Assembly (NCBI RefSeq): GCF_902459585.1
Contig: NZ_CABPSC010000003.1
Location: forward strand, 327,263-391,262
Source of the DNA: Pandoraea nosoerga
Lineage (GTDB): Bacteria > Pseudomonadota > Gammaproteobacteria > Burkholderiales > Burkholderiaceae
Direction: 5' to 3'
DNA: 64,000 bases
Position numbers and translations under genes: made by a program. Positions 53,461 through 62,562 of the stretch are shown here, in pieces (position 1 is the first letter of the stretch; the number at the start of each line of letters is the position of its first letter). Under the pieces are notes generated by a model. It had not been told where the DNA came from and did not search any database. It was given only the letters and a program-made list of their open reading frames with translations.

Positions 53461-54219
53461 CTATTGCGGCAATTCGGCCGCACCCATGCGCCGCGCGATG
53501 ACACCCGCGCGTTGCGACAGATAGGGCGAATTGCGGTGCGTATCGAAGTAGCGCGGACGCGGCAGCATCACCGCCAGACGCGCCGCCTGCCACGGCGAGA
53601 GCTTCGAGGCGGGAATGCCGTAGTAATAGCGCGCTGCAGCTTGCGCGCCAAAGACCCCCTCGCCCCATTCGACCGAGTTCAGATAGATCTCGAAGATCCG
53701 CTGCTTGTCCATCCAGAATTCGAGCATCCAGGTAATGCTCAACTCCTCGGCCTTGCGCAGATAGCTCTTCTCGCTGGAGAGAAAGAGGTTCTTGGCGAGT
53801 TGTTGCGAGATGGTGGAGCCGCCCGCGACGATGCGCCCTCTCTTCTGATTCTTCTCCCACGCGCCGAGCATCGCGTCGATCTCGTAGCCGTCGTGATTGA
53901 CGAAGTTCGCGTCCTCGCTGGCGATGATCGCGCGTTTGAGGTTGCGCGAAATCTGATCGTAAGGCACCCATTCGTGCCTGAGCACCGCCCCCGGGTCCGA
54001 CTCGCGCAGGCGCGCTTGCGCGGCGCGCATGAACGCCGTGGAGTCCGGATTGAAGCGCACCCACCAACCGATCTGGAGGAAGTAGTAGAGCTGGGTCGCG
54101 AGCACGCCCACGACCAGCAGCGTCAGCACGTAGGCGGTCCAATGCCACGGCCCCCAGCGGCGTTTGCGAGACGTGCGCGAGGTCTGGCCGGCACGGGAAA
54201 CGCGGCGCGTCGCAGCCAT
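53461..54219 (-). CDS. mtgA: Monofunctional peptidoglycan glycosyltransferase
   Basis: A 252-residue GT51 enzyme polymerising lipid II. A basic N-terminus and one membrane helix (about 28-48) are followed by the catalytic domain: E102 in [15 protein letters not shown] and [16 protein letters not shown] are motifs 1 and 2. [20 protein letters not shown] is motif 4-5. No transpeptidase domain is attached. It lies 9 bases after aroE, a conserved betaproteobacterial pair, at the end of the mpl-to-mtgA run. Confidence 0.96.
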   Translation of the reverse strand: MAATRRVSRAGQTSRTSRKRRWGPWHWTAYVLTLLVVGVLATQLYYFLQIGWWVRFNPDSTAFMRAAQARLRESDPGAVLRHEWVPYDQISRNLKRAIIASEDANFVNHDGYEIDAMLGAWEKNQKRGRIVAGGSTISQQLAKNLFLSSEKSYLRKAEELSITWMLEFWMDKQRIFEIYLNSVEWGEGVFGAQAAARYYYGIPASKLSPWQAARLAVMLPRPRYFDTHRNSPYLSQRAGVIARRMGAAELPQ

Positions 54220-54228
54220 CGCCGTGCG

Positions 54229-55101
54229 TCAGCCTTTGCCGGTAAGCCGCGCACGCAGGGCTGCGCGCACGGCGCCGGTGGACGGCCGCACGCCGCGCCA
54301 CAGGGCAAACGCTTCGGCGGCCTGCTCCACCAGCATGCCGAGCCCGTCCGCGGTGCGCGCCGCGCCGGCCGACAGGGCGTGCGTCATGAAGACCGTCGGC
54401 TGCGCGCCGTACATCATGTCGTAAGCGAGCGCCCCCGCGGCGTAGACGCCTGCCGGCAGCGGCGGCACGTCGCCCTGCAAACTGCCCGCCGTGGCGTTGA
54501 TGACGACGTCGAACTCCGCCGGCACCGCCTCCCATCCCCCTCCCGCGAGCGAGACGCCCTGGCGCGCCGCTGCATCGCGAAAGCGCGCGACCAGTTCGTC
54601 GGCACGCGCTGCCGTGCGGTTGGCGACGAAGAGCGCCGCCGGGCGCGCCTCGATCAAGGGGAGCATCGCGCCGCGTGAAGCGCCGCCCGCGCCCAGCAGC
54701 AGCACGCGGCGACCGCTCAGCGATACGCCCAGCGGCCCCTCGATGTCGCGCACGAGACCGACACCGTCGGTGTTGTCGCCGGTCACGCCCTGCGCGTCGA
54801 ACACCAGGGTATTGACGGCGCCGGCGGCCTGCGCACGCTCGGTCAGGCGATCGGCCAGCGCATGCGCCTCGAGCTTGAACGGCACGGTGACATTCGCGCC
54901 CCGTGCGCCATGGGCGATGAAGTCGCGCACCGTGGCGGCGAACGCGTCGAGCGGTGCGAGCAGTCGTTCGTAGGTCAGATGCTGCCCCGTCTCGCGCGCA
55001 AACTCGGCATGGATGAACGGCGACTGGCTATGCTCGACCGGATGGCCGATTACGGCATAGCGATCGGCGGGCGATTTCCCGACAGGCGTTTGGTTTGTCA
55101 T
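54229..55101 (-). CDS. aroE: Shikimate dehydrogenase
   Basis: A 290-residue NADPH-dependent enzyme in the aromatic amino-acid pathway. Substrate residues are in VIGHPVEHSQSPFIHAEFA and NVTVPFK (catalytic Lys), with GDNTDGVGLVRD and the cofactor loop LLLGAGGASRGAMLPL. The ATG at 55101 is preferred to a TTG three codons upstream. aroQ of the same pathway is at 63299-63745. The spacer to the LpxO-like gene is 126 bases. Confidence 0.95.
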   Translation of the reverse strand: MTNQTPVGKSPADRYAVIGHPVEHSQSPFIHAEFARETGQHLTYERLLAPLDAFAATVRDFIAHGARGANVTVPFKLEAHALADRLTERAQAAGAVNTLVFDAQGVTGDNTDGVGLVRDIEGPLGVSLSGRRVLLLGAGGASRGAMLPLIEARPAALFVANRTAARADELVARFRDAAARQGVSLAGGGWEAVPAEFDVVINATAGSLQGDVPPLPAGVYAAGALAYDMMYGAQPTVFMTHALSAGAARTADGLGMLVEQAAEAFALWRGVRPSTGAVRAALRARLTGKG

Positions 55102-55227
55102 CGTCGTCAAAGACGCGGCGCCTGGCTTTCGCTCAGGCGCCGCGTTCGGATGTGTCTCAAATCGTCCGGCGTCGACGGCAGCGCTTCGGGGCGCCCGCGC
55201 GCCGGGCCGGTATTTCCCGGGCGTCGA

Positions 55228-56124
55228 TCACCAGAAGATCCACAGCGCAATGCCGCCGAACAACGCCCACTTCACCGCATAGTATACGTAGCGGTTCCAC
55301 GCCTTGAGGCGTTTGCCGACGATGCGGATCGAATAAATATACTTGAACGCCTTGTTCAGTCCACCGGTGCGATCGCCGGCATCGTTCGGCGAGGCGGCCG
55401 CTCCCACGAGGTGACGGCCGACCCAATGGTTCACCGCCTGCGTCCAGCGATACTTCATCGGCCGCTCGACGTCGCAGAACAGAATGATGCGGTTCTGGCC
55501 GCTCTGGTTTTCCGCGTAGTGGATGTACGTCTCGTCGAACACCACGCCTTCGCCGTCGCGCCAACTGTATCGCTGACCGTCGACGTCGATGTAGCAGCGA
55601 TCGTCGTTCGGCGTCACCAGGCCGAGGTGATAGCGAAGCGATCCGGCGAACGGATCGCGGTGGCGCACGAGGCGGCTGCCGTGCGGCAATTCGGCGAACA
55701 TTGCGGCCTTGATCGTCGGGATCTTGCTCACGAGTTCGGTCGTCACCGGGCACAGCTCGTAAGCGGACGGATGCGCGTCGTCATACCACTTCAGGTAGAA
55801 ACGCTTCCAGCCGCTCTTGAAGAACGAGTTGAAGCCGACATCGTTGTATTTGTCGGACGCCTTGATGCGACTCGCCTCGAGCAGCGCCACGGCTTCGGTG
55901 CGGATCGCCTCCCAGTTCTGCCGCAACGGCTCGAGTTCGGGGAAATTTTCCGTCTTCAGATACGGCGTCGTCGGCACACGCGAGAACGCATACATGAAAA
56001 CGTTCAGCGGCGACAGAAACGTCGAGTGGTCGGACAGCTGGCGAAAAAATTTGTGACGAACCTTGCCGCGCAGATGGACATACAGCGCGCACGCGGCAAT
56101 GATCGCCAGGACGATCCATTTCAT
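55228..56124 (-). CDS. LpxO-like Fe(II)/2-oxoglutarate-dependent lipid A hydroxylase
   Basis: A 298-residue membrane-anchored aspartyl/asparaginyl beta-hydroxylase-family protein. An N-terminal helix (about 2-17) and a C-terminal hydrophobic end (ALFGGIALWIF) flank a soluble domain. The metal HxD is in RLVRHRDPFAGSLRYHLGL, and the distal His in DETYIHYAENQSGQNR. Size and layout match LpxO, which 2-hydroxylates a secondary acyl chain of lipid A. The specific substrate is inferred from this similarity. It interrupts the usual tonB-like/aroE neighbourhood. Confidence 0.82.
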   Translation of the reverse strand: MKWIVLAIIAACALYVHLRGKVRHKFFRQLSDHSTFLSPLNVFMYAFSRVPTTPYLKTENFPELEPLRQNWEAIRTEAVALLEASRIKASDKYNDVGFNSFFKSGWKRFYLKWYDDAHPSAYELCPVTTELVSKIPTIKAAMFAELPHGSRLVRHRDPFAGSLRYHLGLVTPNDDRCYIDVDGQRYSWRDGEGVVFDETYIHYAENQSGQNRIILFCDVERPMKYRWTQAVNHWVGRHLVGAAASPNDAGDRTGGLNKAFKYIYSIRIVGKRLKAWNRYVYYAVKWALFGGIALWIFW

Positions 56125-56249
56125 GGCGAAGACTTTCCAGTTCGGGAAAACCCCGTAATTATAGAAATTTTTGGAAAGACTTACCGGCCAGCCCTTGCCC
56201 GGGCGCCGCGCATCGCTGGCCAACGGGCGTCAACGCCCCGGATCGAGCG

Positions 56250-57224
56250 CTATCGCGGCGATGTCGTGAGCGCGGCGCCCGACGTCGGCGAAGCGAGCGT
56301 CTCGGCCTGCACGCCCTGCCGCGTGAAAGTCATGCGCGTGACGATTTCGAGGATGTCGTAGCGCTGCTTCATTTCGGGGGAGAAGTCCCCGAACGGCGCA
56401 CTCGCCTGCACGATGGCCACCGCGCGGCGATCGAGGTCCCGGTTGCCGGAGCTGCGCGTCACCTCCACGCCGGCAACGTTCCAGCCGTCCTTGTGATACC
56501 CGAGGCCGCCGCGCTGATTGACGTTGAGCGTGACGATGAGCTCGCCGTAAAGGCGCTCGTTGCCCACCTGCGGGAAATGCTCGGTGCCGTAGCGCTCGAC
56601 GCGATGGCGCAGGGTGTCGAAGTACCGGGCATACGCGACTTCGCGGGTGTTGGCCGTGACCTGACCACGTTTCGGACGGGTCTGATAGGCGCGCAACTGC
56701 TTGTCGATTTCGGCCTGCAATCGCGCGATTTGCTGATCGACGTTCTCGTCATCCGCGCCGTGTCCGCGCTGCGCGACATCGGTACGGTTGCGCTGCGCTT
56801 GCGGCGCGGCTGCGTACTGGCTGCGCAACTGCGCGAGCAGCTTCTCCTGCATCGCCTCGAGATCGCTGACGTTGCGCTGCATCTGCGCGATCGGCGCACC
56901 GTCTCGCTGCACCTCGCGCGACGGCAATGGCGACGTGGCGCGTTCACCATCGTGCTCGCCGCCACCGATGAGATTGGCCTGCGCGAGCGCCGTGGGCTTG
57001 TCGGGGGCCCGGGCGGACTTGGCGTTGACGAGCACGACTTCGAGCGGCGTGTCCGCGCTGTGCAGACGGAAGCGGTCGGGCGCGACAAAATGCACGGCCA
57101 GCGCGAGCAGATGAACGACGGCCGAAAGTAGCAGCCCGGTCGCGAGCGGATGCTCGCGCATGAACCGCCAGCCGCGGCGTCGCGCCGCGGCCGTCGTACC
57201 GGAGGCCAATGCGGGTTTCAGCAC
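56250..57224 (-). CDS. TonB-like energy-transducer protein
   Basis: A 324-residue protein with one N-terminal membrane helix (HPLATGLLLSAVVHLLALAV), a long charged and Gln-rich periplasmic region with predicted coil (residues about 115-190), and a C-terminal TonB-like domain from about 215 (RVERYGTEHFPQVGNERLYG to RYDILEIVTRMTF). The His at the membrane helix (VVHLL) is the conserved TonB position needed for coupling. No exbB/exbD is adjacent, and the Pro-rich spacer of classical TonB is absent. It overlaps the RNase II-family gene by 7 bases. Confidence 0.85.
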   Translation of the reverse strand: MLKPALASGTTAAARRRGWRFMREHPLATGLLLSAVVHLLALAVHFVAPDRFRLHSADTPLEVVLVNAKSARAPDKPTALAQANLIGGGEHDGERATSPLPSREVQRDGAPIAQMQRNVSDLEAMQEKLLAQLRSQYAAAPQAQRNRTDVAQRGHGADDENVDQQIARLQAEIDKQLRAYQTRPKRGQVTANTREVAYARYFDTLRHRVERYGTEHFPQVGNERLYGELIVTLNVNQRGGLGYHKDGWNVAGVEVTRSSGNRDLDRRAVAIVQASAPFGDFSPEMKQRYDILEIVTRMTFTRQGVQAETLASPTSGAALTTSPR

Positions 57225-59407
57225 GCCGCGCCGGCCGAGGCGTCGCGCGCCTGCGCAGCCATCAGAGCGACCGCCAGCGGGGATGCGTTCGCAGCATCGG
57301 CGTCGGATGCATGAGATGCGGGGACGGCATTGCGGCCACCGTCAGCCCCGCTGCGGCCCTCGGCATGGCCGCCGTCATCCTCGCCGCTCTGGCCCGCTCC
57401 GTCGGCGCCCTCGGCACCTTCGGCTCCATCCGTCCCATCGGCGCCGTCACTGCCCTCGCCGCCTTCTCCCTCGCCGCCGTCGCCTTCGTCATCGTCGTCG
57501 GCAAGCGCGCTCTGGCCTGCGCCGAGCACCTGCGCGACGCGCACGGAAATGCTCAACGTGACGACATCGAGCGACAGGATATCGAGCATGATCTGCGTGC
57601 CGCGCGCGTGCAAGCCGAGGCCCGGCACGATCAACGTGAGCGGAATCTCGTTCAGACGCACGGTGTCGCCCTTTAGCACGCTGGCCTGCACCTGCGAACG
57701 GTTCTCCTGGAGCAGCCAGCGCAAACACCAGTAACGCTCCATGCGGCTCTGATGCTCCGCATACGCGGCATAGGCCGCCTCGAAGCTCGAGACCGTGGCG
57801 TAGAGGTCGGCATCCTTGGGCTTGAATGGCGCGGCGAGCTTCGCCGTCACGCCATGCCGCACACAGGCGAGCAGCTGCCACTGGTTCACCAGGTCCACGT
57901 AACGGCGCAGCGGTGACGTGCTCCACGCGTACTGCTCCACGCCCAGGCCTTCGTGGGGCGCGGGCGAGGTCTGCATGCGCGTGCGATTGACGCCGTAAGC
58001 GCGCTGGGCGCGATAGATGCCCGGCACGCCGCATTCGGCAAGCAGGCGTCCCCACCGACTGTTCGCGAGAATGGCCATTTCGGCCACGATCAGATCGAGC
58101 GGCGCGCCGCGCATGCGCTGCTTGATCGTGACGTGCTCGCCGTCGACGTAGAAGTTGAAGTCCGTCTTGTTCTGGACCTCCGGACGCAGGCCGTAGCCCA
58201 CGCGCGCCGCCTGGCGCTTGTCGTACAGCGACTGGGCGAACGGCCACAGCAGCCGCAGTTCTTCCTTGTGCGGATAGTCGCCGCTGCCGTCGGCAAGCGT
58301 CTCGGCCGTGATGACCGCATCGAGTTCGTTGTGGCGCAGGTTCGCGGAAATCGGCACGCGTTCGGCGCGCGTTTCGGTCGCGACGATCTCGTAGGTGTCC
58401 GTCTTGACGACCACATAGAGCGACAGCGCGGGCCGCGCCCCGCCTTCGGCGAGGGTGTACGCCTCGACCACCGCGTCGGGCAACATCGTGATCTTCTCGC
58501 CCGGCGCGTAGACGGTTGACAACCGCGCGCGCGCAATCTCGTCGATGGGGTCGCCGCGCGTGATGCCGAGGCCCGGCGCCGCGATGTGGATGCCCACGCG
58601 CATGAGGCCGTCGGGCAGCCGTTGTACCGACAGCGCGTCGTCGATTTCAGTGGTCGTCGAATCGTCGATCGAGAATGCCTGCACTTCGGCCAGCGGCAGC
58701 TCGTCGGCCGGCAGCGGCGGCGGCCCCACGTCCGGGAAACCGGTCCCGCGCGGGAAGTGCTCGTAGAGGAACGCCGCCTCGTGATAGGCGCGCGGCGACG
58801 CGATGCCGCCGCAGGCGAGCATCACCTCGGCGTGCGTCTTGCCCATCGCGATGGCGGCGGCGTCGAGCGCCTTCCACTCGATGGCGTTCTTGTCGGGGCG
58901 AAACAGCAGCGCCAGTTCCTTGCCGCGCAGGGCCTCCGGCAGCGTGCCCGCGATCAGCTGGTCGGCGTAGCTCGCCTGGAGTTCGGCCTGCTGCTGCTTG
59001 CGCGCCAGCCCGGCGAGCGCCGCCTGCAACTGCTCCTGCGGCGCACGCTGATATTGGCCGCGGCCTTTGCGACGGAAATAGATCGGGGAGGCCTGCAAGG
59101 CCAGCGCCAGGCCCGCCTGTTGCGCCGCGCTCGCGCCCTCGCCGAAGTATTCGGCAGCGAGCACCGGAAACGGAAACTCTTCGGCGGGCGCGCATTCCCA
59201 CAGGAAACTCATGTCGATTTCCTGGGCTGCGGCCTGTGCCTGCGCGATCAGTTCGGCGGGCGTGGGCGACTCGAAGCGCAGCAGCACGTCGCGTCCCTTG
59301 ATCTTGCTGCGGCGCCCGCCAGGCAGTTCCACCTGATACGACTCACCCTGCTGCGACAACACCGTGCCAGCCTTGAAGCCGCCGGATTCCTCAAAAAAAA
59401 TGTTCAT
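57218..59407 (-). CDS. RNase II-family (RNB-domain) exoribonuclease with acidic tail
   Basis: A 729-residue RNB-domain protein. The catalytic segment is TTEIDDALSVQRLPDGLMRV, with the Asp cluster that binds metal, followed by RARLSTVYAPGEKITMLPD. WSTSPLRRYVDLVNQWQLL is the C-terminal part of the active site, followed by an S1-like OB domain to about residue 630. Beyond that, residues 634-729 are a Gly/Asp/Glu/Ala-rich low-complexity tail starting DDDDEGDGGEGEGG. It is probably RNase II-like rather than RNase R, because the N-terminal cold-shock domains look reduced. Gene order with the tonB-like gene and aroE is conserved. Confidence 0.88.
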   Translation of the reverse strand: MNIFFEESGGFKAGTVLSQQGESYQVELPGGRRSKIKGRDVLLRFESPTPAELIAQAQAAAQEIDMSFLWECAPAEEFPFPVLAAEYFGEGASAAQQAGLALALQASPIYFRRKGRGQYQRAPQEQLQAALAGLARKQQQAELQASYADQLIAGTLPEALRGKELALLFRPDKNAIEWKALDAAAIAMGKTHAEVMLACGGIASPRAYHEAAFLYEHFPRGTGFPDVGPPPLPADELPLAEVQAFSIDDSTTTEIDDALSVQRLPDGLMRVGIHIAAPGLGITRGDPIDEIARARLSTVYAPGEKITMLPDAVVEAYTLAEGGARPALSLYVVVKTDTYEIVATETRAERVPISANLRHNELDAVITAETLADGSGDYPHKEELRLLWPFAQSLYDKRQAARVGYGLRPEVQNKTDFNFYVDGEHVTIKQRMRGAPLDLIVAEMAILANSRWGRLLAECGVPGIYRAQRAYGVNRTRMQTSPAPHEGLGVEQYAWSTSPLRRYVDLVNQWQLLACVRHGVTAKLAAPFKPKDADLYATVSSFEAAYAAYAEHQSRMERYWCLRWLLQENRSQVQASVLKGDTVRLNEIPLTLIVPGLGLHARGTQIMLDILSLDVVTLSISVRVAQVLGAGQSALADDDDEGDGGEGEGGEGSDGADGTDGAEGAEGADGAGQSGEDDGGHAEGRSGADGGRNAVPASHASDADAANASPLAVALMAAQARDASAGAAC

Positions 59408-59484
59408 GAAACAGCCATCGATCGCAATAGGCGATATTGTAGCCCGCCAATGTGCGGCGGTTTAAGGCAGAACGGGCAAACGCC

Positions 59485-60096
59485 TCATTCGCCGGCGAAC
59501 GCTGCGGCAGCGCCTGGCGCGGGCGGCACGTCGATGCCGGCGAAGCGCAACACGTCGTCCATGTAGTTCGCGAAATCGGAAATCCCGTGGTCGCTCCCCT
59601 CGATCAGCGTGAGCTTGGCGCCGACAAACTTGGCCACCATGTCACGGTAGTCGAGCGTCTGGTCGCCGGTCGCCGCCACAAGGTAGTAGCGTTCGGGACG
59701 CGAGATCTGGGCCACGTCGATCATGCGCAACTCGTCGAGATGCCTCGGCTCGACCACGATCGAGCCGCCACCGTGCCACATGGGCTGCTCGCCAAGCCAT
59801 TTGCCCAGATCGTCGTAAGGCCGCGTGGCCGGATTGAGCAACACCGCGCGGCAGCCGAGCTTTTCGGCCAGATACGTTGCGTAATAGCCGCCCAACGAGC
59901 TGCCGACGATGGTGAGCTCGTCGGCGCTCACGCCCGTGAGCAGACGTTGCGCGTCGACTACCGCCGCCAGCGGCGAGGGCGGCAGTTGCGGACAGGCCCA
60001 CTGATGACCAAGGCCCAATCGATGCATGCGGGCCGCCATCAACTGGGCCTTGAAGGAACGCGGCGACGAACGGAAGCCGTGCAAATAGAGAATCAT
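59485..60096 (-). CDS. YqiA/YcfP-type alpha/beta-hydrolase
   Basis: A 203-residue serine esterase of the YqiA family. The fold opens MILYLHGFRSSPRSFKAQ with the oxyanion HG. S67 sits in the nucleophile elbow IVGSSLGGYYATY, the acid is likely in ATGDQTLDY and the His in EGSDHGISDF. E. coli YqiA cleaves short acyl esters, but its physiological substrate is unknown. It lies 77 bases before the RNase II-family gene and 164 bases after mpl. Confidence 0.9.
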   Translation of the reverse strand: MILYLHGFRSSPRSFKAQLMAARMHRLGLGHQWACPQLPPSPLAAVVDAQRLLTGVSADELTIVGSSLGGYYATYLAEKLGCRAVLLNPATRPYDDLGKWLGEQPMWHGGGSIVVEPRHLDELRMIDVAQISRPERYYLVAATGDQTLDYRDMVAKFVGAKLTLIEGSDHGISDFANYMDDVLRFAGIDVPPAPGAAAAFAGE

Positions 60097-60260
60097 GTGA
60101 GCCTCCGGAGAATCTGGGGCAACCGGCGCATACGCCGGCCACGGGGATCGCGCGATTGCCGCGCCGATGTTGTGCGAGGGGTTCGAGGCGTGTCCGGGCG
60201 TGTCGAGGCGTTCGGCCCGTCTCGGGCGCGCTCACGCCCGCCCGCGTCGACGAAAGCCCA

Positions 60261-61643
60261 TCAGGCATGCGCGGCGAGCGCATCGAGCAGCTTCTGATGA
60301 ATGCCGCCGAATCCGCCGTTGCTCATCACCACGATCTGGTCGCCTGGCTGCGCCGCGGCACTGACCGCGCGCACAAGGCCGTCGATCTCGCTAAACGCCT
60401 GCGCGCGCGCGCCGAGTGGGGCCAGCGCGTCGGCAAGGTTCCAGCCCAGCGCGTCCTTGCCGGACGGGGCGCCGTAGCCGAAGACGAGGTCGGCATCAGC
60501 GAGGCTGGCGGGCAATTGCGCCTTCATCACGCCGAGCTTCATCGTGTTCGAGCGGGGTTCGAGCACGGCCAGAATGCGGGCATTGCCCGCGCGGCGCCGC
60601 AGGCCGGCCAGTGTGGTCTGGATGGCCGTCGGGTGATGGGCAAAATCGTCATACACGGTCACGCCGTTCGCCACGCCGCGCACTTCCATGCGTCGCTTGA
60701 CGTTCTGGAATTTGCCCAACGACGCGGCCGCCTGCTCCGCCGGTACGCCGACATGGCGGGCGGCGGCGATGGCCGCGAGCGCATTCATCCGGTTGTGTTC
60801 GCCCTGCAGCGACCACTTCACCTCTCCCGCGGCCGCCGGACCGTGGTGGACCCAGAACGACTCCTGCCCGCCGGCGAGCGAATCGTTGGCGTGCGCGACA
60901 TGCCAGCCGTCTTCTACGCCGAAGCGTTCCACTTCGCTCCAGCAGCCGCGCCCCAGCACCCGCTCCAACGCGCCTTCGCGCCCGTTGACGACGAGACGGC
61001 CCTGCCCCGGCACGGTACGCACCAGATGGTGAAACTGGGTCTCGATCGCGCCGAGATCCGGAAAGATGTCGGCATGATCGAATTCGAGATTGTTCAGGAT
61101 GGCCGTGCGCGGGTGGTAGTGGACGAACTTCGAGCGCTTGTCGAAGAACGCCGTGTCGTACTCGTCGGCCTCGATCACGAAGAAGTCGCTGTCGGTAAGC
61201 CGCGCCGAGATGCCGAAGTTCATCGGCACGCCGCCGACGAGAAAGCCGGGGTGATAACCGGCGTCCTCCAGGATCCACGCCAGCATCGAGGTCGTGGTCG
61301 TCTTGCCGTGCGTGCCGGCGACCGCGAGGACCCACTTCCTGGAGAGCACGTGCTCGCCGAGCCATTGCGGGCCCGACGTGTACGGCAGATTGCGGTTCAG
61401 GATCTCTTCCATCAGCGCATTGCCGCGCGACACGACGTTGCCGATGACGAACAGGTCGGGCTTGAGCGAGACCTGATCGGCGTCGAAACCCTCGATCAGG
61501 CGAATGCCCTGCGCCTCGAGCTGGGTGCTCATCGGCGGATAGACATTGGCATCGCAACCCGTGACGGTGTGGCCGGCCTGACGCGCCAGAACCGCCAGAC
61601 CGCCCATGAACGTGCCGCAGATGCCAAGAATATGAATATGCAT
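60261..61643 (-). CDS. mpl: UDP-N-acetylmuramate:L-Ala-gamma-D-Glu-meso-DAP ligase
   Basis: A 460-residue Mur ligase that joins recovered murein tripeptide to UDP-MurNAc. It starts MHIHILGICGTFMGGLAVLA, which distinguishes Mpl from MurC. The ATP loop is VAGTHGKTTTTSMLAWILED, and FFVIEADEYDTAFFDKRSKF and the DDFAHHPTAI motif of the C-domain are present. With AmgK and MurU this gives the window both sugar- and peptide-recycling routes to UDP-MurNAc-tripeptide. The ATG at 61643 is clear; the gene is divergent from the next. Confidence 0.96.
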   Translation of the reverse strand: MHIHILGICGTFMGGLAVLARQAGHTVTGCDANVYPPMSTQLEAQGIRLIEGFDADQVSLKPDLFVIGNVVSRGNALMEEILNRNLPYTSGPQWLGEHVLSRKWVLAVAGTHGKTTTTSMLAWILEDAGYHPGFLVGGVPMNFGISARLTDSDFFVIEADEYDTAFFDKRSKFVHYHPRTAILNNLEFDHADIFPDLGAIETQFHHLVRTVPGQGRLVVNGREGALERVLGRGCWSEVERFGVEDGWHVAHANDSLAGGQESFWVHHGPAAAGEVKWSLQGEHNRMNALAAIAAARHVGVPAEQAAASLGKFQNVKRRMEVRGVANGVTVYDDFAHHPTAIQTTLAGLRRRAGNARILAVLEPRSNTMKLGVMKAQLPASLADADLVFGYGAPSGKDALGWNLADALAPLGARAQAFSEIDGLVRAVSAAAQPGDQIVVMSNGGFGGIHQKLLDALAAHA

Positions 61644-61762
61644 GGATGGGGAGCGCGGTGAGGGACGGGGCGAACCCGTACCGGAATCGGGGTAGTGCAA
61701 AGTCAAGGGCTCCATTGTACCTGCGGCGAGGCGGGCAACGCCTTTCGGGTATCATCGACGGC

Positions 61763-62419
61763 ATGACACGCAAATCCTGGAACGACGCCCAGCGCCTGCG
61801 CGAAGAAATCGCCCTGGCCGCGGCCCGCCTCATCGCCGAGGAGGGCGCGGACTACGCCATGGCCAAGCGCAAGGCGGCCAGGCAGGTCACTGGCGAGAAC
61901 CGCATTGCGGGCGAATTGCTGCCGGATAACGATCAGATCGAGGCGGAAGTGCGCGAATACGTGCAAACATTCCTTTCTGATACGCAACCGGCAGAACTAG
62001 CCCACCTGCGCGAAGTCGCGCTCGCGGTCATGACGGAACTCGCCCGCTACCGGCCTTATATCACCGGCGCTGTATACAATGGCACCGCCACGGCGCTATC
62101 GGACGTCTATCTGCAGGCTTTTTGCGACAACCCGAAGGAAGTGGCCATCGATCTGCTTAATCGGGGCATTGACTACGAAGTCTCCGAGACCCGCCACTTC
62201 AACGGCCGGGGCATGGTCGAGACCCTGAGCTTTCTGTGGCGCATACGGGGTCAGCGGGGTGAGCCGGTCGGCGTGCATCTGTCGCTGTATTCGCTCGACG
62301 ACATGCGCGGCGCGCTCAAGGCGACCGACGGCAACGGACGGGCCGTGCGCACGGACGCGGAAGGATTGCGTACCCTCATCGCGGAGACCGAGGCCAGGCA
62401 GGCTGCCCATAGCGGCTGA
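61763..62419 (+). CDS. Unrecognised protein next to mpl
   Basis: A 218-residue soluble protein I cannot place in a known family. The N-terminal half is helical and charged (DAQRLREEIALAAARLIAEE, EEGADYAMAKRKAARQ). The second half contains GAVYNGTATALSDVYLQAFC and NPKEVAIDLLNRGIDYE, which faintly recall a nucleotidyltransferase fold, but no canonical GSx(10-14)DxD is present. The ATG at 61763 follows a short spacer; upstream in-frame sequence lies in the mpl promoter. I have a faint memory that such neighbours of mpl in Burkholderiales are sometimes mislabelled as MurC. Function unknown. Confidence 0.8.
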   Translation: MTRKSWNDAQRLREEIALAAARLIAEEGADYAMAKRKAARQVTGENRIAGELLPDNDQIEAEVREYVQTFLSDTQPAELAHLREVALAVMTELARYRPYITGAVYNGTATALSDVYLQAFCDNPKEVAIDLLNRGIDYEVSETRHFNGRGMVETLSFLWRIRGQRGEPVGVHLSLYSLDDMRGALKATDGNGRAVRTDAEGLRTLIAETEARQAAHSG

Positions 62420-62429
62420 GGTGTCGGCG

Positions 62430-62495
62430 GATCGAAGCGAGATCGGTGTAGATCGGTCTGAATTAGTTTGAATCGGCTTGGATCGGCTTGGATCG
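62430..62495. repeat. 10-bp tandem repeat, about six units
   Basis: Units of (G/A)ATCGG(T/C)(T/G)(T/C)(G/A) in 10-bp register between the unrecognised gene's stop and the TlpA-like gene; the last units GATCGGCTTG are nearly perfect. Confidence 0.75.
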
Positions 62496-62562
62496 CCCTC
62501 CTTTCTCCGCCATTGGGGGGCTGTTTTTCGTTTATCGTACTTTTCGGACGCTTTCACCCGCC

